Below are positions 14,932-22,385 of a DNA stretch of 22,385 nucleotides, piece after piece. The position numbers and the translations under genes are program-made. The notes below the pieces were generated by a model. The model saw only the letters and a list, made by a program, of their open reading frames with translations. It made no database searches and was not told the DNA's origin. Numbering within the stretch: the first letter of the stretch is position 1; each line of letters begins with the position of its first letter. Source of the stretch: SIG598 sp045605025 (GTDB lineage Bacteria; Bacillota; Clostridia; Oscillospirales; Acutalibacteraceae); assembly GCA_045605025.1 (NCBI GenBank), contig JAZUPE010000056.1, forward strand, positions 1-22,385, in the 5' to 3' direction.

Positions 14932-15367
14932 CGTTAAATACTCCCTGAGAAACGTATCTGAGGCGGATTTTGAATTTATCTATGATGTAAAAAAAGAGGC
15001 CTACCGGAAATACGTTGAAATGCATTTCGGCGGCTGGGATGAAGAACAGCAGAGGGGATTTTTCAAGGCGTTTATTGACAGATACATCAGCGGCGCTGCC
15101 ATCATCGTGGTGAAGGGAGTGGATGTTGGCTTTTTTAACGGTGAGATGACAGATGACGGCTACGAAATCGGCAATATCTGCATTGTTCCGGAATATCAGT
15201 GCCGGGGAATAGGGAGTGCCGTTCTGAAAGATATCATAGAAGCAAATCATGGCAGAAGGATCTGTCTGCGGTTCTTCAAATCCAATCCGGCGGGCAGATT
15301 ATATGAACGGCTTGGTTTCAGAATTACCGGAGAGACGGCTGTTCACTTTCTGATGACAAGGATGTAA
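14921..15367 (+). CDS. GNAT family N-acetyltransferase
   Basis: A 148-residue acetyltransferase. Motif A is ICIVPEYQCRGIGSAVL (acetyl-CoA pyrophosphate loop Q/R-x-x-G-x-G/A) and motif B is NPAGRLYERLGF. The N-terminal part (YSLRNVSEADFEFIYDVKKEAYRKYVE) follows the usual GNAT opening. The acetyl acceptor is not known. It overlaps the second esterase by 11 bases, so it is part of that operon. An esterase pair next to an acyl transferase could act on the same class of small acylated molecule, but this is a guess. It is the last gene of the run. Confidence 0.85.
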   Translation: MENNVKYSLRNVSEADFEFIYDVKKEAYRKYVEMHFGGWDEEQQRGFFKAFIDRYISGAAIIVVKGVDVGFFNGEMTDDGYEIGNICIVPEYQCRGIGSAVLKDIIEANHGRRICLRFFKSNPAGRLYERLGFRITGETAVHFLMTRM

Positions 15368-15396
15368 AGTGCACAGTTTATATATACGAGAATTAT

Positions 15397-15425
15397 TCTG
15401 CGTAATAATCAATATGCAGATTTTT
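15397..15425 (+). terminator. Weak terminator candidate after the GNAT gene
   Basis: TCTGC (15397-15401) can pair with GCAGA (15416-15420) and five T follow directly. The stem is short with a large loop, so this is only a candidate. Elsewhere in the 341-base gap (15368-15708) there are the protease promoter and its leader, and no gene. Confidence 0.35.
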
Positions 15426-15478
15426 CTTATATTTTCATTTTTATATAGAGTGCAAAGTAACTATTTGCGTTGTTAATA

Positions 15479-15507
15479 TTGACAATAAATTGCTCTGGGC
15501 ATATACT
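15479..15507 (+). promoter_or_regulatory. Strong promoter for the dockerin protease operon
   Basis: Perfect -35 TTGACA (15479-15484), 17-base spacer, -10 TATACT (15502-15507). The predicted start is near 15514, leaving a leader of about 195 bases before the ATG at 15709. Confidence 0.75.
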
Positions 15508-15578
15508 GAGTGTGGTTATTATCGTTAAATATTCAGGGCTTGTGTAGTTCGTTTATTACATCGGTAATATTGATTTGA

Positions 15579-15658
15579 GCAGACTGGCGGTTCGTTGTCT
15601 GCAGCATGTCTGTGGCTTTTTTGCGACTCTGTGCTTGAGCCAGCGCACGGAATGTGCG
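15579..15658 (+). promoter_or_regulatory. Structured 5' leader of the protease gene
   Basis: Two hairpins lie in the untranslated leader: GCAGAC (15579-15584) with GTCTGC (15597-15602), and CGCAC (15644-15648) with GTGCG (15654-15658) around GGAAT. No known riboswitch class was recognised. The ribosome binding site (ATAGGA, about 15696-15701) is weak for this genome, which fits control through the leader, but this is not shown. Confidence 0.35.
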
Positions 15659-15708
15659 GGATGATACGAACCCGGTGCAATTAATCAGATAATGGATAGG
15701 AATAAAAC

Positions 15709-18057
15709 ATGAAATCCGGTATCAGAAAAATAACTGCAATGCTGCTTGCGGCGATTTTGGTGTGCTGCAGCGGTGAAACGAAGATAATGGCAGCGTATGC
15801 GGCGGACAGCGCTGACGAGCAGTTGCCAGAATATGCAGAAAATGTCATGGGTTATGTGCAGGATGATCTTGTTGTCGAGGCTCCGTTGTACTATATTACC
15901 GATCCGGAAGTGCTCATGGCTACGGATATCCCGGAAAAGTATGATATGAGAGACTACGGGTATATCACTTCCGTGAAGAACCAGAATCCGTACGGTTTGT
16001 GCTGGGCGTTCTCCACAATTGCGTGCATTGAATCCAATCTGATAATGAATGGCTATGCCGACAGCAGCATTGATCTTTCGGAAAAGCATCTGGGCTATTT
16101 TTCTTTTGCAAATGTTGCTGACAAGCTGGGTAATACTGTGGGAGACAGTACTTCGATTATAGATAAATCCAAGAACTACCTGACGGTTGGCGGAAATACT
16201 TTGATATCCACAAATACGCTGGCGAACTGGAAGGGTGCAGTTCGAGAAGAAACCATGCCGTACAGCGATTTTGACAGTACCCACACGGCACAGGAAGCTT
16301 ACGATAATAACGTCTATCACCTCGACAACACCTATATCGTTCCCGTTAAGAGCCGTGATTATATCAAACAGCTTATCATGGAAAAAGGCGCAGCAGAAAT
16401 CGGTTTATATTATTCGGATTCGTACATGAATATCATGACCAACGCCTACTGCACCAAGGGGATCTCGAGTTCAACCCATTCTGTAACGATCATAGGCTGG
16501 GACGATACTTACAGCAGGGATAACTTCCTCGCTGATTATGCGCCGGAGAAGGACGGTGCCTGGCTGATCAAGAACAGCTGGGGCAGCGATTGGCGGTACG
16601 GTGACGAAGGATATTTCTGGCTGTCCTATGAGGACAGTTCGCTCAATGCAGAAGGAAACGAAGCTACGTTTTTTGAGGCAACTCCCGTAAAACGCGACTA
16701 CAATATTTATCAATACGATGGTTCGTCGGCACTGTCATATTTTGAACATGATTCCGGACTTACTGTCGCTAATGTGTATGCTGCGGATGACGATGAATAT
16801 CTCAAGGAAGTCAGCTTCTACACAATGCAATGCAACATCAGTTACAAGGTTCAGGTGTACAAAGATGTAAACTCTGTACCCACAGACGGAACAGCATGCT
16901 TTGCGCAGGAAGTTGCAGGTGTTGCTCCTGCTGCAGGATACCATACCGTTGTACTTCCGGAAAGGGTTCTGCTGGAAAAAGGCGAATCCTTTGCTATTGC
17001 TGTTACGCTTATGACCGGGGATAATTCCAAGGCGATTGTTTCGGTAGACCGGACTTCGGCGAACAATATCTTCAGTTACGTCAACGCAAATAAAGCCGGA
17101 CAGAGTTTTGTGAGGCTCGCTGGCAACATCGGCTGGCAGGATCTTGGTTCGAGTCTTGACGTTACCGCAAGAATCAAAGGAATCACTGAGTCAGTAGTCG
17201 ACCCGGGTGGAAGCTGCGGTGATAATCTTGAGTGGACACTTAATGACGAAGGTGTACTTACGATCAGCGGAACCGGCGATATGACTGACTGGGAGAGCAA
17301 GAACGAAGTACCCTGGGTGGCTTTTCGTGATGAGATTACTGAGATTGCCGTAGAAGACGGAGCGGTATCGATCGGTGATTACGCTTTCTGCTACTGCGAT
17401 AACCTGAAAAAAGCGGTGCTTCCGGACAGCATCACGGAACTCGGGGTTTACGCTTTTGCTTACAGTCAGGCGCTGGAGGAGATTGAGATTCCGGATAACA
17501 CTGAGATCATCGGAGGTAATGCTTTCACGCGATGCAGAGGACTGACTGAACTCATTGTTCCCGACAGTGTAACGATGATCGGTTCCAATGCCTTTGCGCA
17601 GTGCAACAATCTTACCGCTTTTTCGATTCCCGCAAATCTGACACATATAAGCTACGGGTTACTGGAGGGCTGCTCGAAACTTAAAAGCGTAGAGATACCT
17701 GTGAGCGTAACGGCAATCGATGACCGTGCGTTTGCAGGCTGCGACAGACTGACCGACGTTTATTTCTCCGGAACAAGAGAGGAATGGCAGGCGGTGGAGA
17801 TTTCTGAAAACAGAAACGACCCTCTGTTTGCAGCTGTGGTTCATTGTTCTGATGACCGCACACCCGGCGATGTTACCGGCGACGGCGATATATCCATGCT
17901 TGACTCCACAATCCTGCGTCGCTGGCTTGCCGGCTGGGAAGGTGTCGTTATTGACGAAGCCAACGCCGACGTCACAGGTGACGGAACAGTCACAATGCTC
18001 GATTCAACCATCCTGCGCAGATATCTTGCAGGCTGGGAGGACGTGAAACTGAAATAG
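15709..18057 (+). CDS. Secreted papain-like (C1A) cysteine protease with LRR_5 repeats and C-terminal dockerin
   Basis: A 782-residue exported enzyme. A signal peptide covers about 1-32. The C1 peptidase domain (about 74-315) has Q92 and C98 in NQNPYGLCWAFS, H257 in THSVTIIGWDD, and N289 in WLIKNSWGSDW, so all catalytic residues are present. Residues about 330-490 form a beta-rich domain seen in bacterial C1-family proteins (lectin-like type). Residues about 505-690 are LRR_5/BspA repeats (AVLPDSITELGVYAFAYS and similar). The last 64 residues are a type I dockerin: two Ca2+ loops, DVTGDGDISMLD (721-732) and DVTGDGTVTMLD (754-765), each followed by STILRR. It should dock onto a cohesin, which is encoded two genes downstream. 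It leads the operon with the 18111 gene. Confidence 0.92.
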   Translation: MKSGIRKITAMLLAAILVCCSGETKIMAAYAADSADEQLPEYAENVMGYVQDDLVVEAPLYYITDPEVLMATDIPEKYDMRDYGYITSVKNQNPYGLCWAFSTIACIESNLIMNGYADSSIDLSEKHLGYFSFANVADKLGNTVGDSTSIIDKSKNYLTVGGNTLISTNTLANWKGAVREETMPYSDFDSTHTAQEAYDNNVYHLDNTYIVPVKSRDYIKQLIMEKGAAEIGLYYSDSYMNIMTNAYCTKGISSSTHSVTIIGWDDTYSRDNFLADYAPEKDGAWLIKNSWGSDWRYGDEGYFWLSYEDSSLNAEGNEATFFEATPVKRDYNIYQYDGSSALSYFEHDSGLTVANVYAADDDEYLKEVSFYTMQCNISYKVQVYKDVNSVPTDGTACFAQEVAGVAPAAGYHTVVLPERVLLEKGESFAIAVTLMTGDNSKAIVSVDRTSANNIFSYVNANKAGQSFVRLAGNIGWQDLGSSLDVTARIKGITESVVDPGGSCGDNLEWTLNDEGVLTISGTGDMTDWESKNEVPWVAFRDEITEIAVEDGAVSIGDYAFCYCDNLKKAVLPDSITELGVYAFAYSQALEEIEIPDNTEIIGGNAFTRCRGLTELIVPDSVTMIGSNAFAQCNNLTAFSIPANLTHISYGLLEGCSKLKSVEIPVSVTAIDDRAFAGCDRLTDVYFSGTREEWQAVEISENRNDPLFAAVVHCSDDRTPGDVTGDGDISMLDSTILRRWLAGWEGVVIDEANADVTGDGTVTMLDSTILRRYLAGWEDVKLK

Positions 18058-18110
18058 CGCACGGATTTACCGGATATTCCATTGCAGCGGATCAAGGAGG
18101 AATTTATTTT

Positions 18111-20525
18111 ATGAAAAAGAATGATTTTATGCGGTCGCTCAGAATGATTATTTCGTTTGTGCTTGCTGCCGCGCTGCTGTGCGGTTCGTTGCCGATGACC
18201 GTAAATGCGGCATCGGATCAAAAACTAAAGGTGGCAGGACTGACACTGGTTGGAAAACCGGATGCTGATAGCTATTATGAAGGCGATGAAATTGATCTCA
18301 CCGGACTGGAAATAGAGATAACATATGTAAGCGTGCCGGATGTAGAAAAATACGGGGAGAGGGCACCGCTATACACCGAAAACATTGCCCATGAAGGAGA
18401 TAATTACGAGTTTTATAGCGATCTTGCTCCATATGGAATCTCATGTAATTATTTGAATGGCCGTAAACAGATTATCGCGATGCTGGAGCATAATTACACT
18501 CCGATTACGTTCCGGTACGGCCCAAAAGGCGAGGAAAGGCTTGAAACCGATGTTTGTTTCGACGTCCTGCCGATAATGGGTGATAAGTGTGCGCTGGCTG
18601 CCAATGAGTTGTCAGGCGATGGGGAATATCTCATCGTTGCCGATGATCGATATCTTCTCACTTCTTATATGAATCCGGTTGATTTTTCCGGCGAGGATTA
18701 TCTGACCATATGCACGACAGCAGTTGAAGTTGGCGACGGAGTTATTCCGGACGTGATGGATCAGCTCAGAAGCGGCGAGTATGGAGATGAAATCGGCTGG
18801 ACGGACGTTTTGTGGTATGCCGACGATCCTGAAATGAGCGATGGAGGGTATCAGGTTAAATGGTGCAACTATCACAATCGCTATATTGACAGCGTTGTCC
18901 TCGACGATTGTGATATGAACGGGGAATGGCCGCTTTATATTACTTCTGCGTCTGATGCAGGTGTATGGCATCTTGATTACACAGAAGACAGCTATATGTA
19001 CTTGATAAAGACAAAAGATATTGTCAGTGATTCAGATTATTCGGATATTGAATCGGATATTGAAATTGTTTATTATACTGCTGTCGACGCAGTGGATGGT
19101 TACGCTTATCTGACAACAGATCGGTCTAAAGCCGCAAGTATATCTGTGTACAGAATCGAAGACAATACGATCAACAGTATCGAAATCTCCTCTCTGCCCG
19201 ACAAGATGGAATATACCGATGGCGAGGCATTCGATCATTCCGGTATGGTTGTGGATCTGAAGCATGATGACAGGGTTGTTTTCACAGTACCGAGTGAACT
19301 TTTTGACGCATACGGTATAGATGTTTATCCGGACAGCGGTATGTTGAAGGTGTCCGATGACGGAGCGAATATCCGTGTTTCTTACGGCGAGTATCACGCA
19401 GTTGCTGATGCTCCTGTAAGAGTAAAGGAATCGTCGATTCCGGACAGCGGATTTGATATAGTCCAAGGTAAACTCCGGGACGGCAACCACCTCATCATGT
19501 GGTTTGATGACAGCTATGGCGATATGGAAAGTGGTCTGATATACTGCGGCTTTGCTCTTTCATCCCGGATTTATGAAACGGTGCGAGGTGAGTGCCGGTC
19601 ATCTACGTTCAGGGCGGCATCGCTATCGTCTACCGGTGTCGGCGTTGTTGACGGATCGGTTGTCAATCCGGCTATTAGTAATGACCTGTTATGGACGGTG
19701 CGGTTTGATTCCGCTGTGCGGGCCTATACGATTCAGCATGCAGTTACGGGAGAGTATCTCGCTCTTGAATCGCTTACCGGAGATGATCTGTGGGCTTGGG
19801 GGATTAATCCATCGACGTCGCACGCTGGTGACATTATGAGCACAACATACAGACTTATGCTCAGTGAGGAAATATCTGAGGGTGCTTATTGGCTGATTGA
19901 CGGGACATCTGATGCAGGCATCAGGTCGTATTCAGCCGGTGACGATGAAAGATACATCACACTGATTGAGTGTGCTTCCGGATATGCTTTCGGAGCGTAT
20001 GATTACAACGGGGTGGATGAACCTGCTCCTGAAAAATTCGCGTTTTTCAGCATTCCGGACGGAGCAATCGAAGCAACCGGAATAGAATTCCCTTATGAGC
20101 GGCTTACTCTCCCGAAGGGCGAGCAGGCGATTCTTGACGTGACGGTGTATCCGGTCGGCTGCACTGACGTTGTACAGTGGAGTTCATCGGACAAATCGGT
20201 TGCCACAGTTGAAAACGGAGTCGTTACCGCTGTTGGTCCCGGAACGGCAACGATTACAGCATCTTTGAACAACGGAAAGATAACCGCAGAGTGCGAAATT
20301 ACTGTGTACAGATCCGCATCGGGTGTTGTAGCCGGTGATTCGGACGGTGACGGCAAAGTCGGTATGAGGGATTCCACTATCCTGCGCCGTTGGCTTGCAG
20401 GCTGGGAGGGTGTGACTATTGACGAAGCCGCGGCAGATGTCACAGGGGACGGCATAGTCACAATGCTTGATTCAACCGTCCTGCGCAGATATCTGGCGGG
20501 CTGGTCCGGAGTAGAACTGAAATGA
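18111..20525 (+). CDS. Secreted multidomain Ig-like protein with C-terminal dockerin, function unknown
   Basis: An 804-residue exported protein with signal peptide (about 1-34). Two bacterial Ig-like (Big_3-type) stretches sit at about 38-150 (YYEGDEIDLTGLEIEITY) and 353-438 (EYTDGEAFDHSGMVVDL). Each is followed by a block with GEYLIVADDRYLLTS or DGNHLIMWF and later WxL or TGEYLAL phrases, which suggests a beta-trefoil-like binding module, so the protein may have a two-fold repeat. A Big_2 domain (about 654-734, YPVGCTDVVQWSSSDKSVAT) precedes the dockerin (742-804; loops DSDGDGKVGMRD and DVTGDGIVTMLD). No catalytic motif was recognised. A strong AAGGAGG site lies 53 bases or less from the protease stop, so the two are co-transcribed. 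It may be a binding component for the protease's substrate (inference). Confidence 0.85.
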   Translation: MKKNDFMRSLRMIISFVLAAALLCGSLPMTVNAASDQKLKVAGLTLVGKPDADSYYEGDEIDLTGLEIEITYVSVPDVEKYGERAPLYTENIAHEGDNYEFYSDLAPYGISCNYLNGRKQIIAMLEHNYTPITFRYGPKGEERLETDVCFDVLPIMGDKCALAANELSGDGEYLIVADDRYLLTSYMNPVDFSGEDYLTICTTAVEVGDGVIPDVMDQLRSGEYGDEIGWTDVLWYADDPEMSDGGYQVKWCNYHNRYIDSVVLDDCDMNGEWPLYITSASDAGVWHLDYTEDSYMYLIKTKDIVSDSDYSDIESDIEIVYYTAVDAVDGYAYLTTDRSKAASISVYRIEDNTINSIEISSLPDKMEYTDGEAFDHSGMVVDLKHDDRVVFTVPSELFDAYGIDVYPDSGMLKVSDDGANIRVSYGEYHAVADAPVRVKESSIPDSGFDIVQGKLRDGNHLIMWFDDSYGDMESGLIYCGFALSSRIYETVRGECRSSTFRAASLSSTGVGVVDGSVVNPAISNDLLWTVRFDSAVRAYTIQHAVTGEYLALESLTGDDLWAWGINPSTSHAGDIMSTTYRLMLSEEISEGAYWLIDGTSDAGIRSYSAGDDERYITLIECASGYAFGAYDYNGVDEPAPEKFAFFSIPDGAIEATGIEFPYERLTLPKGEQAILDVTVYPVGCTDVVQWSSSDKSVATVENGVVTAVGPGTATITASLNNGKITAECEITVYRSASGVVAGDSDGDGKVGMRDSTILRRWLAGWEGVTIDEAAADVTGDGIVTMLDSTVLRRYLAGWSGVELK

Positions 20526-20621
20526 TTTCCGTTGCCGGAGAATAAGCTTTCTGACGTTCCGGAACTGAAGGTCAGAGATTGTGATCAGGCGTGCACAGTG
20601 CTGGTCAGGCAATGTAAAGCC

Positions 20622-20650
20622 TTGACAAGTGGCTGTGCAGCTGATAGTGT
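20622..20650 (+). promoter_or_regulatory. Promoter of the cohesin gene
   Basis: Perfect -35 TTGACA (20622-20627), 17-base spacer, -10 TAGTGT (20645-20650). The predicted start is near 20657, giving a leader of about 114 bases. The cohesin gene can therefore be made independently of the dockerin genes. Confidence 0.65.
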
Positions 20651-20658
20651 AGTGCTGA

Positions 20659-20675
20659 CAGGTGTTTGTCACCTG
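20659..20675 (+). promoter_or_regulatory. Hairpin at the 5' end of the cohesin leader
   Basis: CAGGTG (20659-20664) pairs perfectly with CACCTG (20670-20675) across a five-base loop, right at the predicted transcript start. With no T tract it is not a terminator; a 5' stem-loop of this kind can stabilise mRNA or be a protein site. Confidence 0.4.
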
Positions 20676-20770
20676 CCGTAATACTGCAAAAATGAAGTGA
20701 TCCATATTGTGCATGCAAGGCGGATTATGCAATGCTTCGCGTGCATAGAGAATTATCCTGAGGTGAAAAA

Positions 20771-22318
20771 ATGAAAAAAAGATATCTCGCGTCGCTGATT
20801 GCGATTGTTATGATTATGCTGACTGTTTTTGCTCCTTTCGGCGAAGCGTATAACGTGTACGCAGCAGGGAATGGTACCGCAAAAATCAGCGTGGAAAACG
20901 TCAAGGCAAATGCAGGAGACACCGTTGAGGTTGCTATCTCTCTGAGCAACAACCCCGGCGTGATCGGTCTGAGAATATCGGTTGAATACGAAGCTGGCAA
21001 ACTCGATCTGATTGATGCGGTCAACGGCAATGTGTTTGCAAAAAATGCCGCAGTTTTCGGCAATGATCTGGATGCTTCTCCGTTTATTCTGTCGTGGGAT
21101 GAATCGCTGGCCCAGGGCAACATAAATGCAAACGGAAAACTGGCTGTTTTGAAATTCAAGGTTAATTCTTCTGATGCGCAGATCAAGGTTCAGGTAAAAG
21201 ATCTGTACGACTATGATCTCAATGACGTCAGCTGCTCGGTAACAAACGGAAGAATTTACAGCGGATCGCCTACCACTTCGACGACTGCCGGTACGTCCAC
21301 AACGACGAAAACCACAGCCAAAACCACTGCTTCCAAAACAACAGCGAAAACTACTGCAAAAACCACGAAGAAAACAACCACGACAACCGCTAAGCTTCCT
21401 GATATCGATGTAAAAATCACCAGACTGTCGGGAAGCGATCGTATCCAGACCGCAGTGGAAATCAGTAAATCCGGCTGGAAGAAAGCGGATAATGTTGTCC
21501 TTGCCTACGCAATGAACTATCCCGATGCGCTTGCGGGTGCACCCCTTGCGCATGCGTTGAACGCGCCAATTCTCCTGACCGCGAACAAGGGTTCGCTTGA
21601 GTCTTCCGTTCTCAAGGAAATCGAACGTCTGGGAGCAAAGAATGTCTATATTCTTGGCGGCAAATCCGCGGTCAGCGACAAAATAGCCGGCTCTCTCAGA
21701 TCCCAAAAGCTTTCTGTTGAGCGTATTTCCGGCAGCAGCAGATACGGAACCGCAGTTGCTATAGCTGAAAAACTGGTTGACGTGACCGGAAAGAAGCCGG
21801 CGGAAGTGTTTGTTGTCAGCGGAGTTAATTTCCCGGATGCGCTTTCCGTGAGCTCTATCGCCGCACTCAAGAAGTGTCCGATTCTCTTTGCGCCTGCTAC
21901 CGGATCCATTGACGGCGCGACTTCGAATTTTATCAAGTCCTGCAAAACCAAGGATGTTTATCTGCTGGGCGGAACTGCCGCTGTGTCCGATGGTGTCAAG
22001 TCCGGCATCAAGTCTCTTGGTGTAAACGTTGTGCGTATATCCGGCAGTGACCGTTATGCTACTGCTCTTGCTGTGTACAGGAAATTTGACAAGGTGTTCA
22101 AGGGCGACGGAGTAGTAATTGCAACAGGTGCCAATTTCCCCGATGCCCTTGCTGGTGGAGCCTATGCTGCAAAGAAGAGTGTGCCGGTTATTCTGGTGGG
22201 CAACAGCGTTTCTTCCGAAATGAAGAAGTATGTTAAATCCGGAAAGCCTGATTCTGCTGTCGTGCTCGGCGGTGAAAATGCTGTGAGCCAGCAGGTTGCT
22301 TATTCAATGTTTGCTTGA
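20771..22318 (+). CDS. Secreted cell-wall-anchored cohesin: cohesin, Thr-rich linker, three CWB2 repeats
   Basis: A 515-residue exported protein. A signal peptide covers about 1-32. Residues about 39-165 read as a cohesin: ISVENVKANAGDTVEVAISL, GLRISVEYEAGKLDL, ILSWDESLAQG and NGKLAVLKFKV fall in the usual beta-sandwich order. A Thr/Lys linker (about 166-208) follows. Then come three cell wall binding type 2 (CWB2) repeats, each opening RLSGSDRIQTAV or similar (218-, 318-, 422-) with YPDALAGAPLA/FPDAL and LGGxxAVS. In Clostridia, CWB2 repeats hold proteins to an anionic wall polymer without covalent bonds. No LPXTG, SLH or dockerin is present, so this is a single-cohesin wall anchor. The start follows GAGGTG. 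The DNA directly upstream encodes two dockerin proteins, its likely ligands. Confidence 0.9.
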   Translation: MKKRYLASLIAIVMIMLTVFAPFGEAYNVYAAGNGTAKISVENVKANAGDTVEVAISLSNNPGVIGLRISVEYEAGKLDLIDAVNGNVFAKNAAVFGNDLDASPFILSWDESLAQGNINANGKLAVLKFKVNSSDAQIKVQVKDLYDYDLNDVSCSVTNGRIYSGSPTTSTTAGTSTTTKTTAKTTASKTTAKTTAKTTKKTTTTTAKLPDIDVKITRLSGSDRIQTAVEISKSGWKKADNVVLAYAMNYPDALAGAPLAHALNAPILLTANKGSLESSVLKEIERLGAKNVYILGGKSAVSDKIAGSLRSQKLSVERISGSSRYGTAVAIAEKLVDVTGKKPAEVFVVSGVNFPDALSVSSIAALKKCPILFAPATGSIDGATSNFIKSCKTKDVYLLGGTAAVSDGVKSGIKSLGVNVVRISGSDRYATALAVYRKFDKVFKGDGVVIATGANFPDALAGGAYAAKKSVPVILVGNSVSSEMKKYVKSGKPDSAVVLGGENAVSQQVAYSMFA

Positions 22319-22360
22319 ACCATAAGTGTTCAGATGTAAATAATCCAGTGCAGGAACGCC

Positions 22361-22385
22361 GTCAGAGAGCCGGAGACTCTCTGAC
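22361..22385 (+). terminator. Terminator hairpin of the cohesin gene, cut by the window end
   Basis: GTCAGAGAG (22361-22369) pairs perfectly with CTCTCTGAC (22377-22385) across a seven-base loop, 43 bases after the stop. The expected T tract would lie beyond the window. Confidence 0.6.

Noticed and set aside
15514..15708. Cyclic-di-GMP or other known riboswitch in the protease leader
   Set aside because: Hairpins are present but the conserved core of known classes was not recognisable; left as an unclassified structured leader.
21260..21400. Repetitive ACC/AAA-rich DNA that could look like a repeat array
   Set aside because: It is the coding sequence of the Thr/Lys linker of the cohesin protein, in frame, with no spacers; it is not a CRISPR.

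Overview
The window comes from a low-to-mid GC Gram-positive anaerobe. It is most likely a gut or rumen Clostridia of the Ruminococcus/Oscillospiraceae type. This rests on strong GGAGG-type ribosome binding sites, sigma70-like promoters, C-terminal dockerins, a cohesin protein, BspA-like (LRR_5) repeats and Clostridia-style CWB2 cell-wall-binding repeats. No species call is made.

Layout. (1) 1-511: gene-poor, with two identical 41-bp direct copies of the 5' half of a tRNA-Ser(CGA), both on the minus strand. Each is followed (in the minus reading direction) by unrelated sequence and then a second shared block. A good promoter still faces the outer copy. This looks like attachment-site or integrative-element debris. 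(2) 512-1717, minus: an MntP-like efflux pump gene followed by a TetR-family regulator. (3) 1960-3886, plus: a GT4 glycosyltransferase overlapping a PlsC-like acyltransferase, probably for membrane glycolipid or phospholipid synthesis, closed by two hairpin terminators. (4) 4096-10429, plus: a Ser/Thr phospho-signalling cluster. It holds a membrane kinase with an LRR_5 ectodomain, a small four-helix membrane protein, a PP2C phosphatase, an unknown cysteine-cluster protein, and a soluble kinase with an odd kinase-like N-terminal half. The last three genes are tightly coupled. (5) 10682-15367, plus: six closely spaced metabolic genes: a nucleoside phosphorylase, an RlmD-type rRNA methyltransferase, MTA/SAH nucleosidase, two paralogous alpha/beta-hydrolase esterases and a GNAT acetyltransferase. 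(6) 15709-22318, plus: a secreted papain-like cysteine protease with LRR_5 repeats and a C-terminal dockerin, a large secreted Ig-like protein with a near-identical dockerin, then a secreted protein with one cohesin, a Thr/Lys linker and three CWB2 repeats.

The most notable content is region 6. It reads as a minimal, self-contained cellulosome-like system in which a protease rather than a glycanase is the cargo. The cohesin appears to be held on the cell wall non-covalently through CWB2 repeats, instead of through SLH domains or a sortase motif. The second notable item is the kinase/phosphatase cluster, whose membrane kinase carries the same kind of LRR_5 repeats as the protease. All functions are read from motifs by eye; no database search was possible.
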